The position numbers were made by a program, and so were the translations under genes. From Cylindrospermum stagnale PCC 7417 (lineage in GTDB: Bacteria > Cyanobacteriota > Cyanobacteriia > Cyanobacteriales > Nostocaceae), in NCBI RefSeq assembly GCF_000317535.1, contig NC_019757.1:1463001-1527000 (forward strand): a stretch of 64,000 nt of DNA, written 5' to 3'. A model generated the notes under the pieces. It saw nothing but the letters and a program-made list of their open reading frames with translations, made no database searches and was not told where the DNA came from. Of the stretch, positions 36,989 through 45,476 are shown one piece after another; within the stretch, counting starts at the first letter, position 1, and each line of letters opens with the position of its first letter.

Positions 36989-37033
36989 AAATATCGTTGT
37001 GATTTCATCTATAAAAAATAATTAAACTAGCTC

Positions 37034-37078
37034 GTAGTAAGGGCTTTAGCCCTACTTGAGGGCTTCAGCCCTCACTAC
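37034..37078. terminator. Double palindrome between convergent ROCO and hetF genes
   Basis: Palindromes AGGGCTTTAGCCCT (37040-37053) and GAGGGCTTCAGCCCTC (37058-37073) lie inside an outer GTAGT/ACTAC repeat. Position between two gene ends suggests a bidirectional terminator, but there is no long T-run and it may simply be a dispersed repeat. Confidence 0.45.
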
Positions 37079-37102
37079 AAACCTTTAATTATTTACGCCC
37101 AG

Positions 37103-39592
37103 CTACTTACTTTCCTCTTGAAGAAGCGATCGCCAATCAGAAATCGCCTTCTCAGTCCACAGCCAGTTGTGAGCCAATTTATCGACTTGGAAATCTACCG
37201 GATCATCCTTAAGCACCATTTGCCGCAGTTTAATCGCTTCACTAATATATTGTGCCCGTTTGGTGGCAACAGGTTGATTATTTGCCGATTTATATAAACC
37301 TATAGCTAACCCAGCATAAGAAGTTAAAGCATCGTTTGGCACTACCTTCTTTAGAGATACTGAAGCATTAGAGGCTATATTCTGAGGTTTGAGAGCTAAA
37401 TCCAAAGCCTTGAACCAAGAGTCATTAGCCCGGTTGAGATTGCCTTCTGCGTAGTAAGCAAAACCCAAAGCGTTTTTATATTCCAGTGAATCTGGCTGAT
37501 CTCTCACCGCAATTTCCCAATAACGGCGGGCATCATCAATACTGTATTTTTTGTCCCCAATTTGGACTAACTGCCACGCCAATCGCCCCCGCCTAAAGTT
37601 AACTGCTGGATCATCAGCTTGCTTATCCACAACGAGATTCAAAGCAGTTTGAGCAGCTGCCAGTGCCCCCCGGTTGAGTAATTCATCCACAGCTTCCAGC
37701 CCTGGTTGCAAGTCCCCTAGGCTCATTTTTTCTGTAGCGGTGGCGGTGACAATTCCTGTGGGCGCTGTTTTCAAGTCAATGGGTAGGCTTTGAGAATTAA
37801 CTAGCGACTGGGTGGGAATTTGCGGAATATCAGACAGAACCCAAGAGCGATTTTGCCCCCACCAATTTACACCGATGAGAAATGCGATCGCACTCACACC
37901 CACAAAACCCAAAATCTGCCACTTTTGGCGATCGCTGTGATCTGCCACTGGGACTGGTGGTGAAGTTGGCAGCCGGGGACTTTCCCTATCTACTGCCAAA
38001 TTCTCAGCAGTTTGACTTGACCTAGTAGGAACTTGTCGCCGCAACCCTAATTCCTCCTCCAAGACAGCCATTTGCTCAGACACCTGCCTTGAGAGGAGAT
38101 TATTGTCTCCCTCCTGTTGCATCAGTTCCGCCATCAGCGGAGGTTCTTCAGCGGTGGCTTTTTGGTCATCTAGCTGGCGAAACAAATCCGAAACTATGGC
38201 AAAATCTTCATCATAGCTGGGGTCATCATACTCAATTTCATCTACGAGGTCGCCCCAAGTCTCTTCCCCTAGCCAGTCTAACTCAGCAGAATCCCGCATC
38301 AAATTAGAGGAGGTCATTTCCTCCATAGCTAAAGGCAACTCCAGCTCATCTGTCACAGCAGAATACATCGCCGTGGGGCTTGGCTGCAAGGTTGGCTGAT
38401 AATTATTTAGTAACTCCACACTTGTAACTAAGGTATTTTCCGGGCTGAGAAAACCTTCAAATTCCCGCTGGAGGTACAAAATCGGTAACGCCCAGTACAT
38501 CTGGTGAGAACCATAGGCAGAGATTAAGCCCTGTCGCACCCGACTCACACACAAATCTAGGGGATATCCCTGACTCAAGTTACGGTAAAACAATTGTGTC
38601 AGCGTCAGCGCCACTTCGTCGGGAATCCGTTCTGACATAGCCAAAACACCCCTGAGTCCCCGTTTTACCAGGCTTTCAGTCAGGTTACGTTCCCCTGAGT
38701 CCCCACCACCATCGACATTAGCTGTATATGCCCCCAAGCAGGAGTTAAACACAGCCATTTGGATATTATTGTTAACCAGCAAACCAGCCAAATCATCCCC
38801 ACTCAGAGTTTCTGTTAAGCCGGTTCTGTTGCTAACTAGATAAATTTCACCGCCATTTGGGCCTAAGTTACTATGCCCAGAGTAGTGCAAAACGTGGAAT
38901 CTGCCTTGTTCTAAAGCTTGGGTTAATTCTTCCCTTCCTGGTTGGTCTAGGATAGTGAGTTCAATTTCTGGCAGATGATAATTGCCTTCACCAGAACGTA
39001 ATATTGGCCGATGCAATTCTGCTTGGAGTTTGATCGCTTCCTGTTTCTGTTCCAGACGGACTTGATCCGTAGGCGACGCAATCACCATCAACACTTTTAC
39101 CCCACCTGCTTCCTGTGGTGTGGGGATGTTTCTCGATGGCAAACGCGATGCCGTCAGAATTCCACTTTGGTAGCGGGAAAAAGTGATATAAGGGCCAGTA
39201 GCTAGGGGGCGATCGCCTGCATGCATCACTTCCCAAGGCAAACAAGCTAACCTAGTATCTTTGAGTCCCAAACGCAAGCGCAGTACCTGTTGTTGATTCT
39301 GGGCTATACCTTGGGCAGTAATCCAACTATCTCTAAGAGTGCCTTGAAACAGTGCGTTATAAAATTGCTGACCCAACTCCACCAAGTTAACAGAGTTTCT
39401 GGCTATAACATCACCCTGCAACACCGACTTCAATGGGTCATTCATTAAATGTCCAGCAGCCGTTAACCACTCAGCTACGGGCCAAGTCACCAGTTCTTCT
39501 GCCAATGGCACCCCAGGCGCGACTTGTTCCGTCCGCACCAAGTAGTCATTTTGCCCTACTGGGGTTACGGAAATGTGAAATTCCTGGGTCAC
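37103..39592 (-). CDS. hetF: HetF, CHAT-domain caspase-like protein required for heterocyst development
   Basis: 829 residues. The N-terminal ~400 residues contain a CHAT (caspase HetF-associated with TPRs) peptidase domain with candidate dyad His240 (VLHYSGHSNLG) and Cys285 (VFNSCLGAYT). An acidic linker, one membrane helix (WQILGFVGVSAIAFLIGV, ~555-575) and C-terminal TPR-like helices (VNFRRGRLAWQLVQ, YKNALGFAYYAEGNLNRAND) follow. In Nostoc PCC 7120 HetF is needed for heterocyst formation and normal PatA/HetR behaviour, and its 5' side carries the NsiR1 array. The same arrangement is seen here, which supports the name strongly. The ATG at 39592 fits the family N-terminus MTQEFHISVTPVGQNDYLVR. 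Confidence 0.92.
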   Translation of the reverse strand: MTQEFHISVTPVGQNDYLVRTEQVAPGVPLAEELVTWPVAEWLTAAGHLMNDPLKSVLQGDVIARNSVNLVELGQQFYNALFQGTLRDSWITAQGIAQNQQQVLRLRLGLKDTRLACLPWEVMHAGDRPLATGPYITFSRYQSGILTASRLPSRNIPTPQEAGGVKVLMVIASPTDQVRLEQKQEAIKLQAELHRPILRSGEGNYHLPEIELTILDQPGREELTQALEQGRFHVLHYSGHSNLGPNGGEIYLVSNRTGLTETLSGDDLAGLLVNNNIQMAVFNSCLGAYTANVDGGGDSGERNLTESLVKRGLRGVLAMSERIPDEVALTLTQLFYRNLSQGYPLDLCVSRVRQGLISAYGSHQMYWALPILYLQREFEGFLSPENTLVTSVELLNNYQPTLQPSPTAMYSAVTDELELPLAMEEMTSSNLMRDSAELDWLGEETWGDLVDEIEYDDPSYDEDFAIVSDLFRQLDDQKATAEEPPLMAELMQQEGDNNLLSRQVSEQMAVLEEELGLRRQVPTRSSQTAENLAVDRESPRLPTSPPVPVADHSDRQKWQILGFVGVSAIAFLIGVNWWGQNRSWVLSDIPQIPTQSLVNSQSLPIDLKTAPTGIVTATATEKMSLGDLQPGLEAVDELLNRGALAAAQTALNLVVDKQADDPAVNFRRGRLAWQLVQIGDKKYSIDDARRYWEIAVRDQPDSLEYKNALGFAYYAEGNLNRANDSWFKALDLALKPQNIASNASVSLKKVVPNDALTSYAGLAIGLYKSANNQPVATKRAQYISEAIKLRQMVLKDDPVDFQVDKLAHNWLWTEKAISDWRSLLQEESK

Positions 39593-39736
39593 AACCTCTC
39601 CTGTTCGCCTCCTAATCTGGTTTGAAACGCGAAAGTTTCAAGTCGATTTTTCGCTCCTTCTCATACCTTAGATGCATCCTGCCACGGAATGTTTCTGATT
39701 CTGTGTCATTTTGCTTTTTCTGCTTTGGCGACTTTA

Positions 39737-39830
39737 TCCGGATCAGATTACTGACCCCCAGAACAAATTATTGGTAGATGCACCTTGATCTTCAACTCCC
39801 CTGCTTGGCTAACAGCCACAGGGGTTTTTT
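39737..39830 (+). ncRNA. nsiR1: NsiR1-like sRNA, copy 1 (hetF-proximal, divergent sequence)
   Basis: DIF1 element TCCGGA at 39737-39742; RNA body from TAGATGCACC at 39775 to the T-run at 39830 (CTCCCC...GGGG stem). The spacing of 38 bp equals that of the other copies, but the middle sequence differs (CTTGATCTTCAACTCCCCTG). It runs antisense to the region 145-240 bp upstream of the hetF ATG and could pair with the hetF leader. Confidence 0.8.
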
Positions 39831-39984
39831 ATTTTGGCAAGCAACGGCAACTGCTGACTCAATAATTCCTTTAACTCTGGGATACCCAAGGGATAAACAG
39901 CAATCCCTCTATACCCTCAATATTTTGGAGATTACTTGTACCTATACCTGTATTTTAATAGACCGATAAATTTGACTTTTAAAG

Positions 39985-40560
39985 TTGTTTTGACTGTGAA
40001 TTAGGTAAAGTACATTGACAATTTATAACCTGCTTGTTTAAGAGTGAATAATTTGTATTTTCTAACCTTTTTAAAACCTGGTGGTCTGTCGCCTTTCTTG
40101 TTGTGTTGAAAAAATAGTTGATAGGTTTTCTCTATGCGTTGACAGATATCTTGTACTGCTTGAGAACCTACTGATTGCCAGAAAAAAATGCGTTTTCTTA
40201 ATTTAGCAATTTGAGATTGAAGTTTGGCACAGTTTAGGTGTTTACCCCACATCTGGTAGTACCGTTTATGCAGAGCAATACAATGGTTGTAGATCACCCC
40301 GGCGGCGTTAATCATCCGCAAGAGGTGTCTATTCCGTTTGTGTTCGTACAGCTTAAACTTCAGCGTTTTCATGCTAATATTATCTCACAACTGACAGCAA
40401 TATGACATCAGAAAAAGATTAACAATTAGATGTTCGAAGAATACGAGATACTTGTGGAGTATTGCTTGGAAACAAACCGTACTCATAATGATGTACTCAG
40501 AGAATTAATGAGAAAATTAAAGAAAAGCCGTCCTTCTAGGACGGGGCTTTAAACCCAGTT
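39985..40560 (-). mobile_element. IS200/IS605-type remnant inside the NsiR1 array
   Basis: A decayed element containing the 5' part of tnpB (40001-40372) and a hairpin AAAGCCGTCCT/AGGACGGGGCTTT at 40524-40550 typical of IS200/IS605-related ends. It separates NsiR1 copy 1 from copies 2-10 (TCCGGA spacing 988 bp instead of ~137). No TnpA or intact end pair was found. Confidence 0.65.
40001..40372 (-). pseudogene. Truncated TnpB (OrfB) of IS200/IS605 family
   Basis: 123 codons match the N-terminal helical domain of TnpB: MKTLKFKLYEHKRNRHLLRM, INAAGVIYNHCIALHKRYYQ, PGFKKVRKYKLFTLKQAGYK. The RuvC nuclease core (about 270 residues), with its catalytic acidic residues, is missing and the frame ends at MYFT. 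It is therefore non-functional as a guide-RNA nuclease. Confidence 0.85.
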
Positions 40561-40762
40561 TTTTGGTAAAAAAGCCAAATCAATACTTGATGGCGGCTTT
40601 ACCTCACCTAATTATGCCAGTTATGAGGGAAATGATCGATATTTTTGACAAACATTTTCCCACCCTAGAACAGGTTATGAGCAAAATACTTTGTACACAG
40701 CGTCAGAATATGTGATTGAATTTATCCGGAGCGTAGTCAGTCAACTAAGAACATTTAATTGG

Positions 40763-40822
40763 TAGATGCACCCTGATAACTAAACTCCCCCGGTTGGCTA
40801 ACACCCATTGGGGGGTTTTTTT
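40763..40822 (+). ncRNA. nsiR1: NsiR1 sRNA, copy 2
   Basis: TAGATGCACCCTGATAACTA then a CCCCC...GGGGGG stem and T-run ending at 40822. DIF1 TCCGGA at 40725-40730, AT-rich -10-like TTTAAT about 8 bp before the body. Confidence 0.85.
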
Positions 40823-40899
40823 GTTTTAGCAACTGTGACAACTGCGACACACCCAGATTTATCCGGAGCGTAGTCAGTCAACTAAGAACATTTAATTGG

Positions 40900-40959
40900 T
40901 AGATGCACCCTGATAACTAAACTCCCCCGGTTGGCTAACACCCATTGGGGGTTTTTTTT
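40900..40959 (+). ncRNA. nsiR1: NsiR1 sRNA, copy 3
   Basis: Same body as copy 2 with DIF1 at 40862-40867; stem GGGGG then eight T. Confidence 0.85.
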
Positions 40960-41035
40960 GTTTAGCAACTGTGACAACTGCGACACACCCAGATTTATCC
41001 GGAGCGTAGTCAGTCAACCAAGAACATTTAATTAG

Positions 41036-41096
41036 TAGATGCACCCTGATAACTAAACTCCCCCGGTTGGCTAACACCCATTGGGGGTTTTTTTTT
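41036..41096 (+). ncRNA. nsiR1: NsiR1 sRNA, copy 4
   Basis: DIF1 at 40998-41003; TTAGTAGATG at the start of the body instead of TTGGTAGATG; nine-T terminator. Confidence 0.85.
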
Positions 41097-41172
41097 GTTT
41101 AGCAACTGTGACAACTGCGACACACCCAGATTTATCCGGAGCGTAGTCAGTTAACCAAGAACATTTAATTAG

Positions 41173-41232
41173 TAGATGCACCCTGATAACTAAACTCCCC
41201 CGGTTGGCTAACACCCATTGGGGGTTTTTTTT
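41173..41232 (+). ncRNA. nsiR1: NsiR1 sRNA, copy 5
   Basis: DIF1 at 41135-41140; body and terminator as in copy 4. The following spacer is 10 bp shorter (one CAACTGTGA word lost). Confidence 0.85.
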
Positions 41233-41300
41233 GTTTAGCAACTGCGACACACCTAGATTTATCCGGAGCGTAGTCAGTCAACCAAGAACATTTAATTTAG

Positions 41301-41360
41301 TAGATGCACCCTGATAACTAAACTCCCCCGGTTGGCTAACACCCATTGGGGTTTTTTTTT
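41301..41360 (+). ncRNA. nsiR1: NsiR1 sRNA, copy 6
   Basis: DIF1 at 41262-41267; spacing to the body is 39 bp because of an extra T (TTTAATTTAG), the only copy that departs from 38. Terminator GGGG then T-run. Confidence 0.8.
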
Positions 41361-41436
41361 GTTTAGCAACTGTGACAACTGCGACACACCCAGATTTATC
41401 CGGAGCGTAGTCAGTCAACCAAGAACATTTAATTGG

Positions 41437-41494
41437 TAGATGCACCCTGATAACTAAACTCCCCCGGTTGGCTAACACCCATTGGGGGTTTTTT
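41437..41494 (+). ncRNA. nsiR1: NsiR1 sRNA, copy 7
   Basis: DIF1 at 41399-41404; body as in copy 2, with a shorter T-run (six T). Confidence 0.85.
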
Positions 41495-41569
41495 GTTTAT
41501 ACCACCACAAAACTAGATTTTGGCAATTTCATCTGGAATATATTGCTGGCTCTGAGAACGGAATATTGG

Positions 41570-41624
41570 TAGATGCACCTTGATAACTAACTCTCTTAGC
41601 TGTCTAACACCCAATGGGGCTTTT
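41570..41624 (+). ncRNA. nsiR1: NsiR1-like sRNA, copy 8 (decayed)
   Basis: The promoter box reads TCTGGA (41532-41537) instead of TCCGGA, and the 5' stem arm CTCTCTTAG no longer pairs with the 3' arm TGGGGC, so both promoter and terminator look impaired. The 38-bp spacing is kept. Confidence 0.55.
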
Positions 41625-41709
41625 GTTTGGTTAGTACCAGTCGCTGTACGTTCCTAGTAATGACAATTTTATCCGGAACCTATAACTCAAACTGAGAACA
41701 TTTAATTGG

Positions 41710-41766
41710 TAGATGCACCCTGATAACTAACTCCCCCCGTTGGCTAACACCCGCTGGGGGTTTTTT
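41710..41766 (+). ncRNA. nsiR1: NsiR1 sRNA, copy 9
   Basis: DIF1 at 41672-41677; body TAGATGCACCCTGATAACTA with stem CTCCCCCC...GGGGG and T-run. Its upstream spacer is unrelated to that of copies 2-7. Confidence 0.8.
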
Positions 41767-41841
41767 ATTTTAAATAATAACTAGCGACCTTTCGATAAAT
41801 TTATCCGGAGGCTTGTGCTACACCTGAGAACATTTAATTGG

Positions 41842-41898
41842 TAGATGCACCCTGATAACTAACTCCCCCTGTTGGCTAACACCCGCTGGGGGTTTTTT
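41842..41898 (+). ncRNA. nsiR1: NsiR1 sRNA, copy 10 (distal)
   Basis: DIF1 at 41804-41809; stem CTCCCCC...GGGGG and six T. Close to copy 9 in its CACCCGCTGGGGG arm. Confidence 0.8.
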
Positions 41899-42243
41899 CG
41901 GAAACGATTTGGCTTGTATCGCCTATCCACCAAAAGGGTCTGTGGAAATATACTAACGCCACAGGTGCGATGCTAAGGACTGTTGCTACCACCTGGTAGA
42001 CTCTAAGTGTACTCTTGTTTTTAGCAAAGAGCAAAACTTAGTTTCTGAATCGCTTTGATTACATTTTCAGCCCAAGAGCCGACTCCAGAATGATCGCCGC
42101 GATATATAATAGCATTCTTAATAATTTTTATAGAATCTTATCAAATAATTGCTTGATTGCCATTGTTAGGCTACTGGCAATCTGCTAGTATTTTATAACA
42201 TATCTTAAAGTATTTTACTTAGAACCGAGAGAGTCACTAGCCA
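41899..42243. promoter_or_regulatory. Intergenic region between the NsiR1 array and the thioredoxin-like gene
   Basis: 345 bp without a gene; a CCACAGGTG...CACCTGG imperfect inverted repeat lies near 41960-41995. The AT-rich right half probably holds the promoter of the following gene, which has GAGAG about 10 bp before its ATG. Confidence 0.35.
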
Positions 42244-42567
42244 ATGAGTTTAGCCGTGATTAAGTTCTCCTCTGAAGAGTGCGGCATCTGCCACAAGATG
42301 TCTTTTTATGACCAAAAGGTGGCTGAGGAACTGAGTTTGCAATTTATCGATGTGAAAATGCAGGATACAGCTACTTACCGCAAGTATCGCAAAATTCTGC
42401 TAACTCAGTATCCAGATAAATCAGATATGGGATGGCCTACTTACATTATCTGTGATTCTCCAGAAGGAGATTTTCAGATTGTTGGCGAGGTGAAAGGCGG
42501 ACATCCCAAAGGGGAATTTAGAAGCCGTATTCAAGAGGTGCTGGGTTCGGCGGCTAGTCAGAGTTAA
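42244..42567 (+). CDS. Thioredoxin-family protein
   Basis: 107 residues with a thioredoxin fold: AVIKFSSEECGICHKMSFYD holds the redox motif CGIC and GWPTYIICDSPEGDFQIVGE holds the cis-Pro. It lacks a signal peptide, so it acts in the cytoplasm. The WCGPC of classical thioredoxins is replaced, and the helix after the motif is short. Its stop overlaps by 14 bp, tail to tail, the convergent gene at 42554-42787. Confidence 0.88.
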   Translation: MSLAVIKFSSEECGICHKMSFYDQKVAEELSLQFIDVKMQDTATYRKYRKILLTQYPDKSDMGWPTYIICDSPEGDFQIVGEVKGGHPKGEFRSRIQEVLGSAASQS

Positions 42568-42787
42568 TTAACTCAAAGGATTTTACCTCTAGGACAGGGC
42601 CAATCATAGCAATTGTCATGACATCTTCTCGCACCTGTCCTGTGACTTTGGCTTTTTGTCCTGATTTGAGTAAGTTTTTGTCAGCGCCTTTGAGAATTTC
42701 GTAGGTAACGCCCTCGTCTGTGACTAACGCCCATGCGCCCATACCAATTTCGCGGCGTTGGATTGTGCCTGTAACTGTAATGCTCAT
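42554..42787 (-). CDS. Small OB-fold-like conserved protein
   Basis: 77 residues: MSITVTGTIQRREIGMGAWA, LVTDEGVTYEILKGADKNLL, KSGQKAKVTGQVREDVMTIA. The alternation of short strands and the final GPVLEVKSFE suggest an OB-like barrel as in DUF5818-type proteins. No catalytic residues are seen. It overlaps the convergent thioredoxin-like gene by 14 bp and lies downstream of the subtilase gene on the same strand (84 bp), with which it may be co-transcribed. Confidence 0.75.
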   Translation of the reverse strand: MSITVTGTIQRREIGMGAWALVTDEGVTYEILKGADKNLLKSGQKAKVTGQVREDVMTIAMIGPVLEVKSFELINSD

Positions 42788-42870
42788 GATCAGTTCTGGG
42801 TGTTGAGGATGGAGAGTTGAGAGAAGGAAAAAGGCTAATTAATAGAAAAGTGCCTTTTTCCTTCAGGAAT

Positions 42871-44721
42871 TTAGGCTGTTTTGCCTTCGTTTGGCAATGC
42901 TAAACGAGCCAGTCCATAACAAAGTATGGCATTGGCAATTAGGAAGATGCGAGCTAAGTTACTACTTCCCAGCCCCCAAACCGCTGGGTCATAAAATGCA
43001 CTTACAGTCAAGCACGCCGCTATGCCTAGGGTAGAACCAATGGCAAACCATTTCCCACTCGGATGTCCTAGCAGCAAGGCGGTTAGAATAATCGGAATCA
43101 ACACGCTGGCAAATAGGGGATTCAAGGCATCAGTTCCCTGAAGGGCGTTGCCTAATTCGGGGATGGAACTGCCCAAAACTCGCAAGGGCCACTGGGGAAG
43201 GTCAAAGATATAAATTCCTTTGAGAAAGAATAACCCTGAACTGCCAGCTATTAAGCCACTGGATAAAGACCAACTCCAAGCAAAGGGGAAGTAAACCCGT
43301 AAAAACCAAGCGAGGAGATAGGAACCCAATACCATTAAAATTTTAGGCAATAGTGCGATCGCACCGCCATCAATCCAGAAACCAGGGTTGAGATAGCCAT
43401 TATCTCGCAACCAGCGGAAGAAATCAGGAAAACTGATTTGCCCTTGGGTGGCAAGTTTGACTGCTGCCTCAGCATTAAGTTGTCCAGCGCCATAATAGTT
43501 CAAACCATCATCCTGGATAACTCTGGCCGACTGCTTGAGGACTTTTAAAATTTCATCTGGTTCTTTAATCCCGGCAGCTTTAATCAAGGCTGCTACACCA
43601 GCAACGTGGGGAGAAGCCATGCTTGTGCCTTGGAGTCCCAGAAACGCTGCTTCGCCGTTTTCAGTGATCGTTTCTTGCAGAATTGCCCCACCTTCACTAC
43701 CACCAGGGGCAGAGATATCAACGCCAGCACCAAAGTTAGAATAAGGTGCTTTTTCCCCATCGGGTCCGAATGCGGAAACACCGATGACGTGGGGATAACG
43801 GGCTGGATAGCTGGACCCATTGGTGCTTTCATTCCCCGCTGCGGCAATGATGACTACGCCTTTTTTGTAGGCATACTCAATCGCTTGCTTCATCAGTTGG
43901 CTTTCACCACCACCACCTAAGCTCATATTGATCACATCTGCGCCTTTATCGGCAGCAAATTTAATCGCTTCGGCAATATCGGCAACAGTCCCGCCACCAT
44001 TGGCACTCAATACCTTTAGGGGCATGAGATTGGCTTCGTAGGCAATGCCGGCGACGCCATATTTGTTATTAGTGGCTTGGGCTACGGTACCAGCTACATG
44101 GGTACCATGTCCGTTGTCATCTGTGGCTTCTTCTCGGTCGTTAACAAAATCGTAGCCTTTGACGAATTTTGTTTCAGACAAGTCGCGCACCTTAGTAATC
44201 CCGGTGTCGATTACAGCAACGGTGATCCCGCTACCTTTGGTGAGAGTCCAGGCGCCTTCAACGCCGATTTTGTGCAGGTTCCACTGCTTGCTGTAATATT
44301 GGTCGTTAGGGCCAGTTAATGAGGGATTTACCTCTTGATCATCTTGCTCTGTCAAAAATTCCCCTAGCCACTTGGCTTCACCTGGTTGGGGAATCTTGCT
44401 GTAAATGTAATTTGGCTCGATGATTTCCGTAGCTTTGGCGAAGGTCGATGCTTTCAGTTTTTTCAGCCGATCGCGATCGCCTTTAATAATGTACACATTG
44501 TCTGACGCTGAGAATTTATTATCCAGTTGGGGTGTAACGTTGTAAAGTTTGGCGATCGCTTGCAGATCCTGCTGTACGACTGCTGCGGGAATATCTTCCC
44601 GAAAATCTAGCAGAATCGTCTCAAATTCACCTTTAGCTGCCAATCCCTGAAAATTCAGGAACCCAAACACGCTAGCTCCTAGCCCAATGACAAACAAACA
44701 CAATAATATAAGCCTTCTCAT
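42871..44721 (-). CDS. S8 (subtilisin-like) serine peptidase with C-terminal membrane segments
   Basis: About 616 residues from the ATG at 44721 (the frame is open to 44745). A signal or anchor helix (RLILLCLFVIGLGASVFGFL) is followed by an inhibitor-like propeptide. The peptidase domain has Asp in VAVIDTGITKV (~178), His in DDNGHGTHVAGTVAQA (~215) and Ser in GTSMASPHVAGVAAL (~383), with the oxyanion Asn in AAAGNES. The last ~180 residues hold three to four membrane helices (MVLGSYLLAWFLRVYFPF, FASVLIPIILTALLLGH), unusual for secreted subtilases and suggesting a membrane-tethered protease. Substrate unknown. Confidence 0.92.
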   Translation of the reverse strand: MRRLILLCLFVIGLGASVFGFLNFQGLAAKGEFETILLDFREDIPAAVVQQDLQAIAKLYNVTPQLDNKFSASDNVYIIKGDRDRLKKLKASTFAKATEIIEPNYIYSKIPQPGEAKWLGEFLTEQDDQEVNPSLTGPNDQYYSKQWNLHKIGVEGAWTLTKGSGITVAVIDTGITKVRDLSETKFVKGYDFVNDREEATDDNGHGTHVAGTVAQATNNKYGVAGIAYEANLMPLKVLSANGGGTVADIAEAIKFAADKGADVINMSLGGGGESQLMKQAIEYAYKKGVVIIAAAGNESTNGSSYPARYPHVIGVSAFGPDGEKAPYSNFGAGVDISAPGGSEGGAILQETITENGEAAFLGLQGTSMASPHVAGVAALIKAAGIKEPDEILKVLKQSARVIQDDGLNYYGAGQLNAEAAVKLATQGQISFPDFFRWLRDNGYLNPGFWIDGGAIALLPKILMVLGSYLLAWFLRVYFPFAWSWSLSSGLIAGSSGLFFLKGIYIFDLPQWPLRVLGSSIPELGNALQGTDALNPLFASVLIPIILTALLLGHPSGKWFAIGSTLGIAACLTVSAFYDPAVWGLGSSNLARIFLIANAILCYGLARLALPNEGKTA

Positions 44722-44990
44722 AGAATCTCGCAGTAATTGTGTCAACCCATTACGAATAGAGGCGTGAGAGAAAACAGAGCTTGTGCCGTTAACAGAGTCT
44801 TCAAAAACGACTCAGCTTGAGCAAATATCAACTATAACTTGGGCTAATCGCCCGCTAATTCAAGTTGTGAGTTGCTGACACCAACTGAACACTGCTCTTT
44901 GCTAGTTTGTTCACTACAATAACTTATCTCGCTCCTTTGTTGGTGTATTTTGCATTTTAGTTACAAACTTCGCACAGGACTGTTGAAGCA

Positions 44991-45428
44991 ATGGAACGTG
45001 GTCTTTTGTGGTTGCCACTGTTAGTGGTATTTTTCTGGTTAGCTTGGCAGGGGTCAAAAGAGTATCAAAAAGTTGAGGCTTATCGCATCTGGGCAGAGCA
45101 ATTTGAACGGGCTAAGTACGATATTTATGCAGTCTTAGGTCAAAAAGGTAACAATATCACTTGGGGTAAACCTACACCCAAAGGACCAATTCACCTAGCA
45201 ACGTTTTCTCTACTAGAAGTCCAACAAATCCGTTTTTTGGTTGATCACAAAGAAGCAGATCTAGAAAATCCACCCCAGAAAGGCCGGGCGATTGAGTTAG
45301 AATTTCTATTTTCCCCAGGTGCTAAGTCGGTGCGCGTTCCGTTTACAGAAATTCCTTTAGCCGCTAAATGGGGCAAGTATTTGCAGGGAGCATTGCAAAG
45401 CTTGCATTCCGAGAGTGGGGAGTCCTGA
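44991..45428 (+). CDS. Conserved membrane-anchored hypothetical protein
   Basis: 145 residues. An N-terminal helix (LLWLPLLVVFFWLAWQG) anchors a soluble domain with EAYRIWAEQFERAKYDIYAV, LGQKGNNITWGKPTPKGPIH and IELEFLFSPGAKSVRVPFTE. It looks like a cyanobacterium-specific family; I do not recognise a function. Divergent from the subtilase gene with ~245 bp between them. Confidence 0.72.
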   Translation: MERGLLWLPLLVVFFWLAWQGSKEYQKVEAYRIWAEQFERAKYDIYAVLGQKGNNITWGKPTPKGPIHLATFSLLEVQQIRFLVDHKEADLENPPQKGRAIELEFLFSPGAKSVRVPFTEIPLAAKWGKYLQGALQSLHSESGES

Positions 45429-45476
45429 TTTGCGCTCAAGTGTTTGCTTCACTGCTGGGATTGCTGAATCGGAATC

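Larger units (their letters stand above)
40725..41898 (+). repeat. Tandem NsiR1 array, nine contiguous units of about 127-140 bp
   Basis: Each unit carries a DIF1 box, a 38-bp gap, a ~60-nt RNA body and an intrinsic terminator, followed by a spacer with CAACTGTGACAACTGCGACA in the first six. Starts of the DIF1 boxes: 40725, 40862, 40998, 41135, 41262, 41399, 41532, 41672 and 41804. Units 1-6 are nearly identical, 7 is decayed, 8-9 differ in the spacer and stem (CACCCGCTGGGGG). Small antisense ORFs through the array are artefacts of the repeats. Confidence 0.9.

Noticed and set aside
34172-39592. ROCO gene and CHAT protein as a joint defence system
   Set aside because: They are convergent, and the CHAT protein is HetF on sequence and NsiR1 context, so a developmental role explains it better.
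40430-40552. 40-codon ORF MFEEYEILVEYCLETNRTHN... before the hairpin
   Set aside because: Lies in IS debris and ends within the hairpin; no family or conservation visible, so not called.
40892-41478. Minus-strand ORFs with repeated MLANRGSLVIRVHLLIK in the NsiR1 array
   Set aside because: They are the antisense of identical sRNA units and lack initiation signals; the sRNA explanation fits all copies.
40721-41898. CRISPR array
   Set aside because: Period of ~137 bp, nearly identical spacers and embedded promoters and terminators exclude CRISPR; no cas genes are present.
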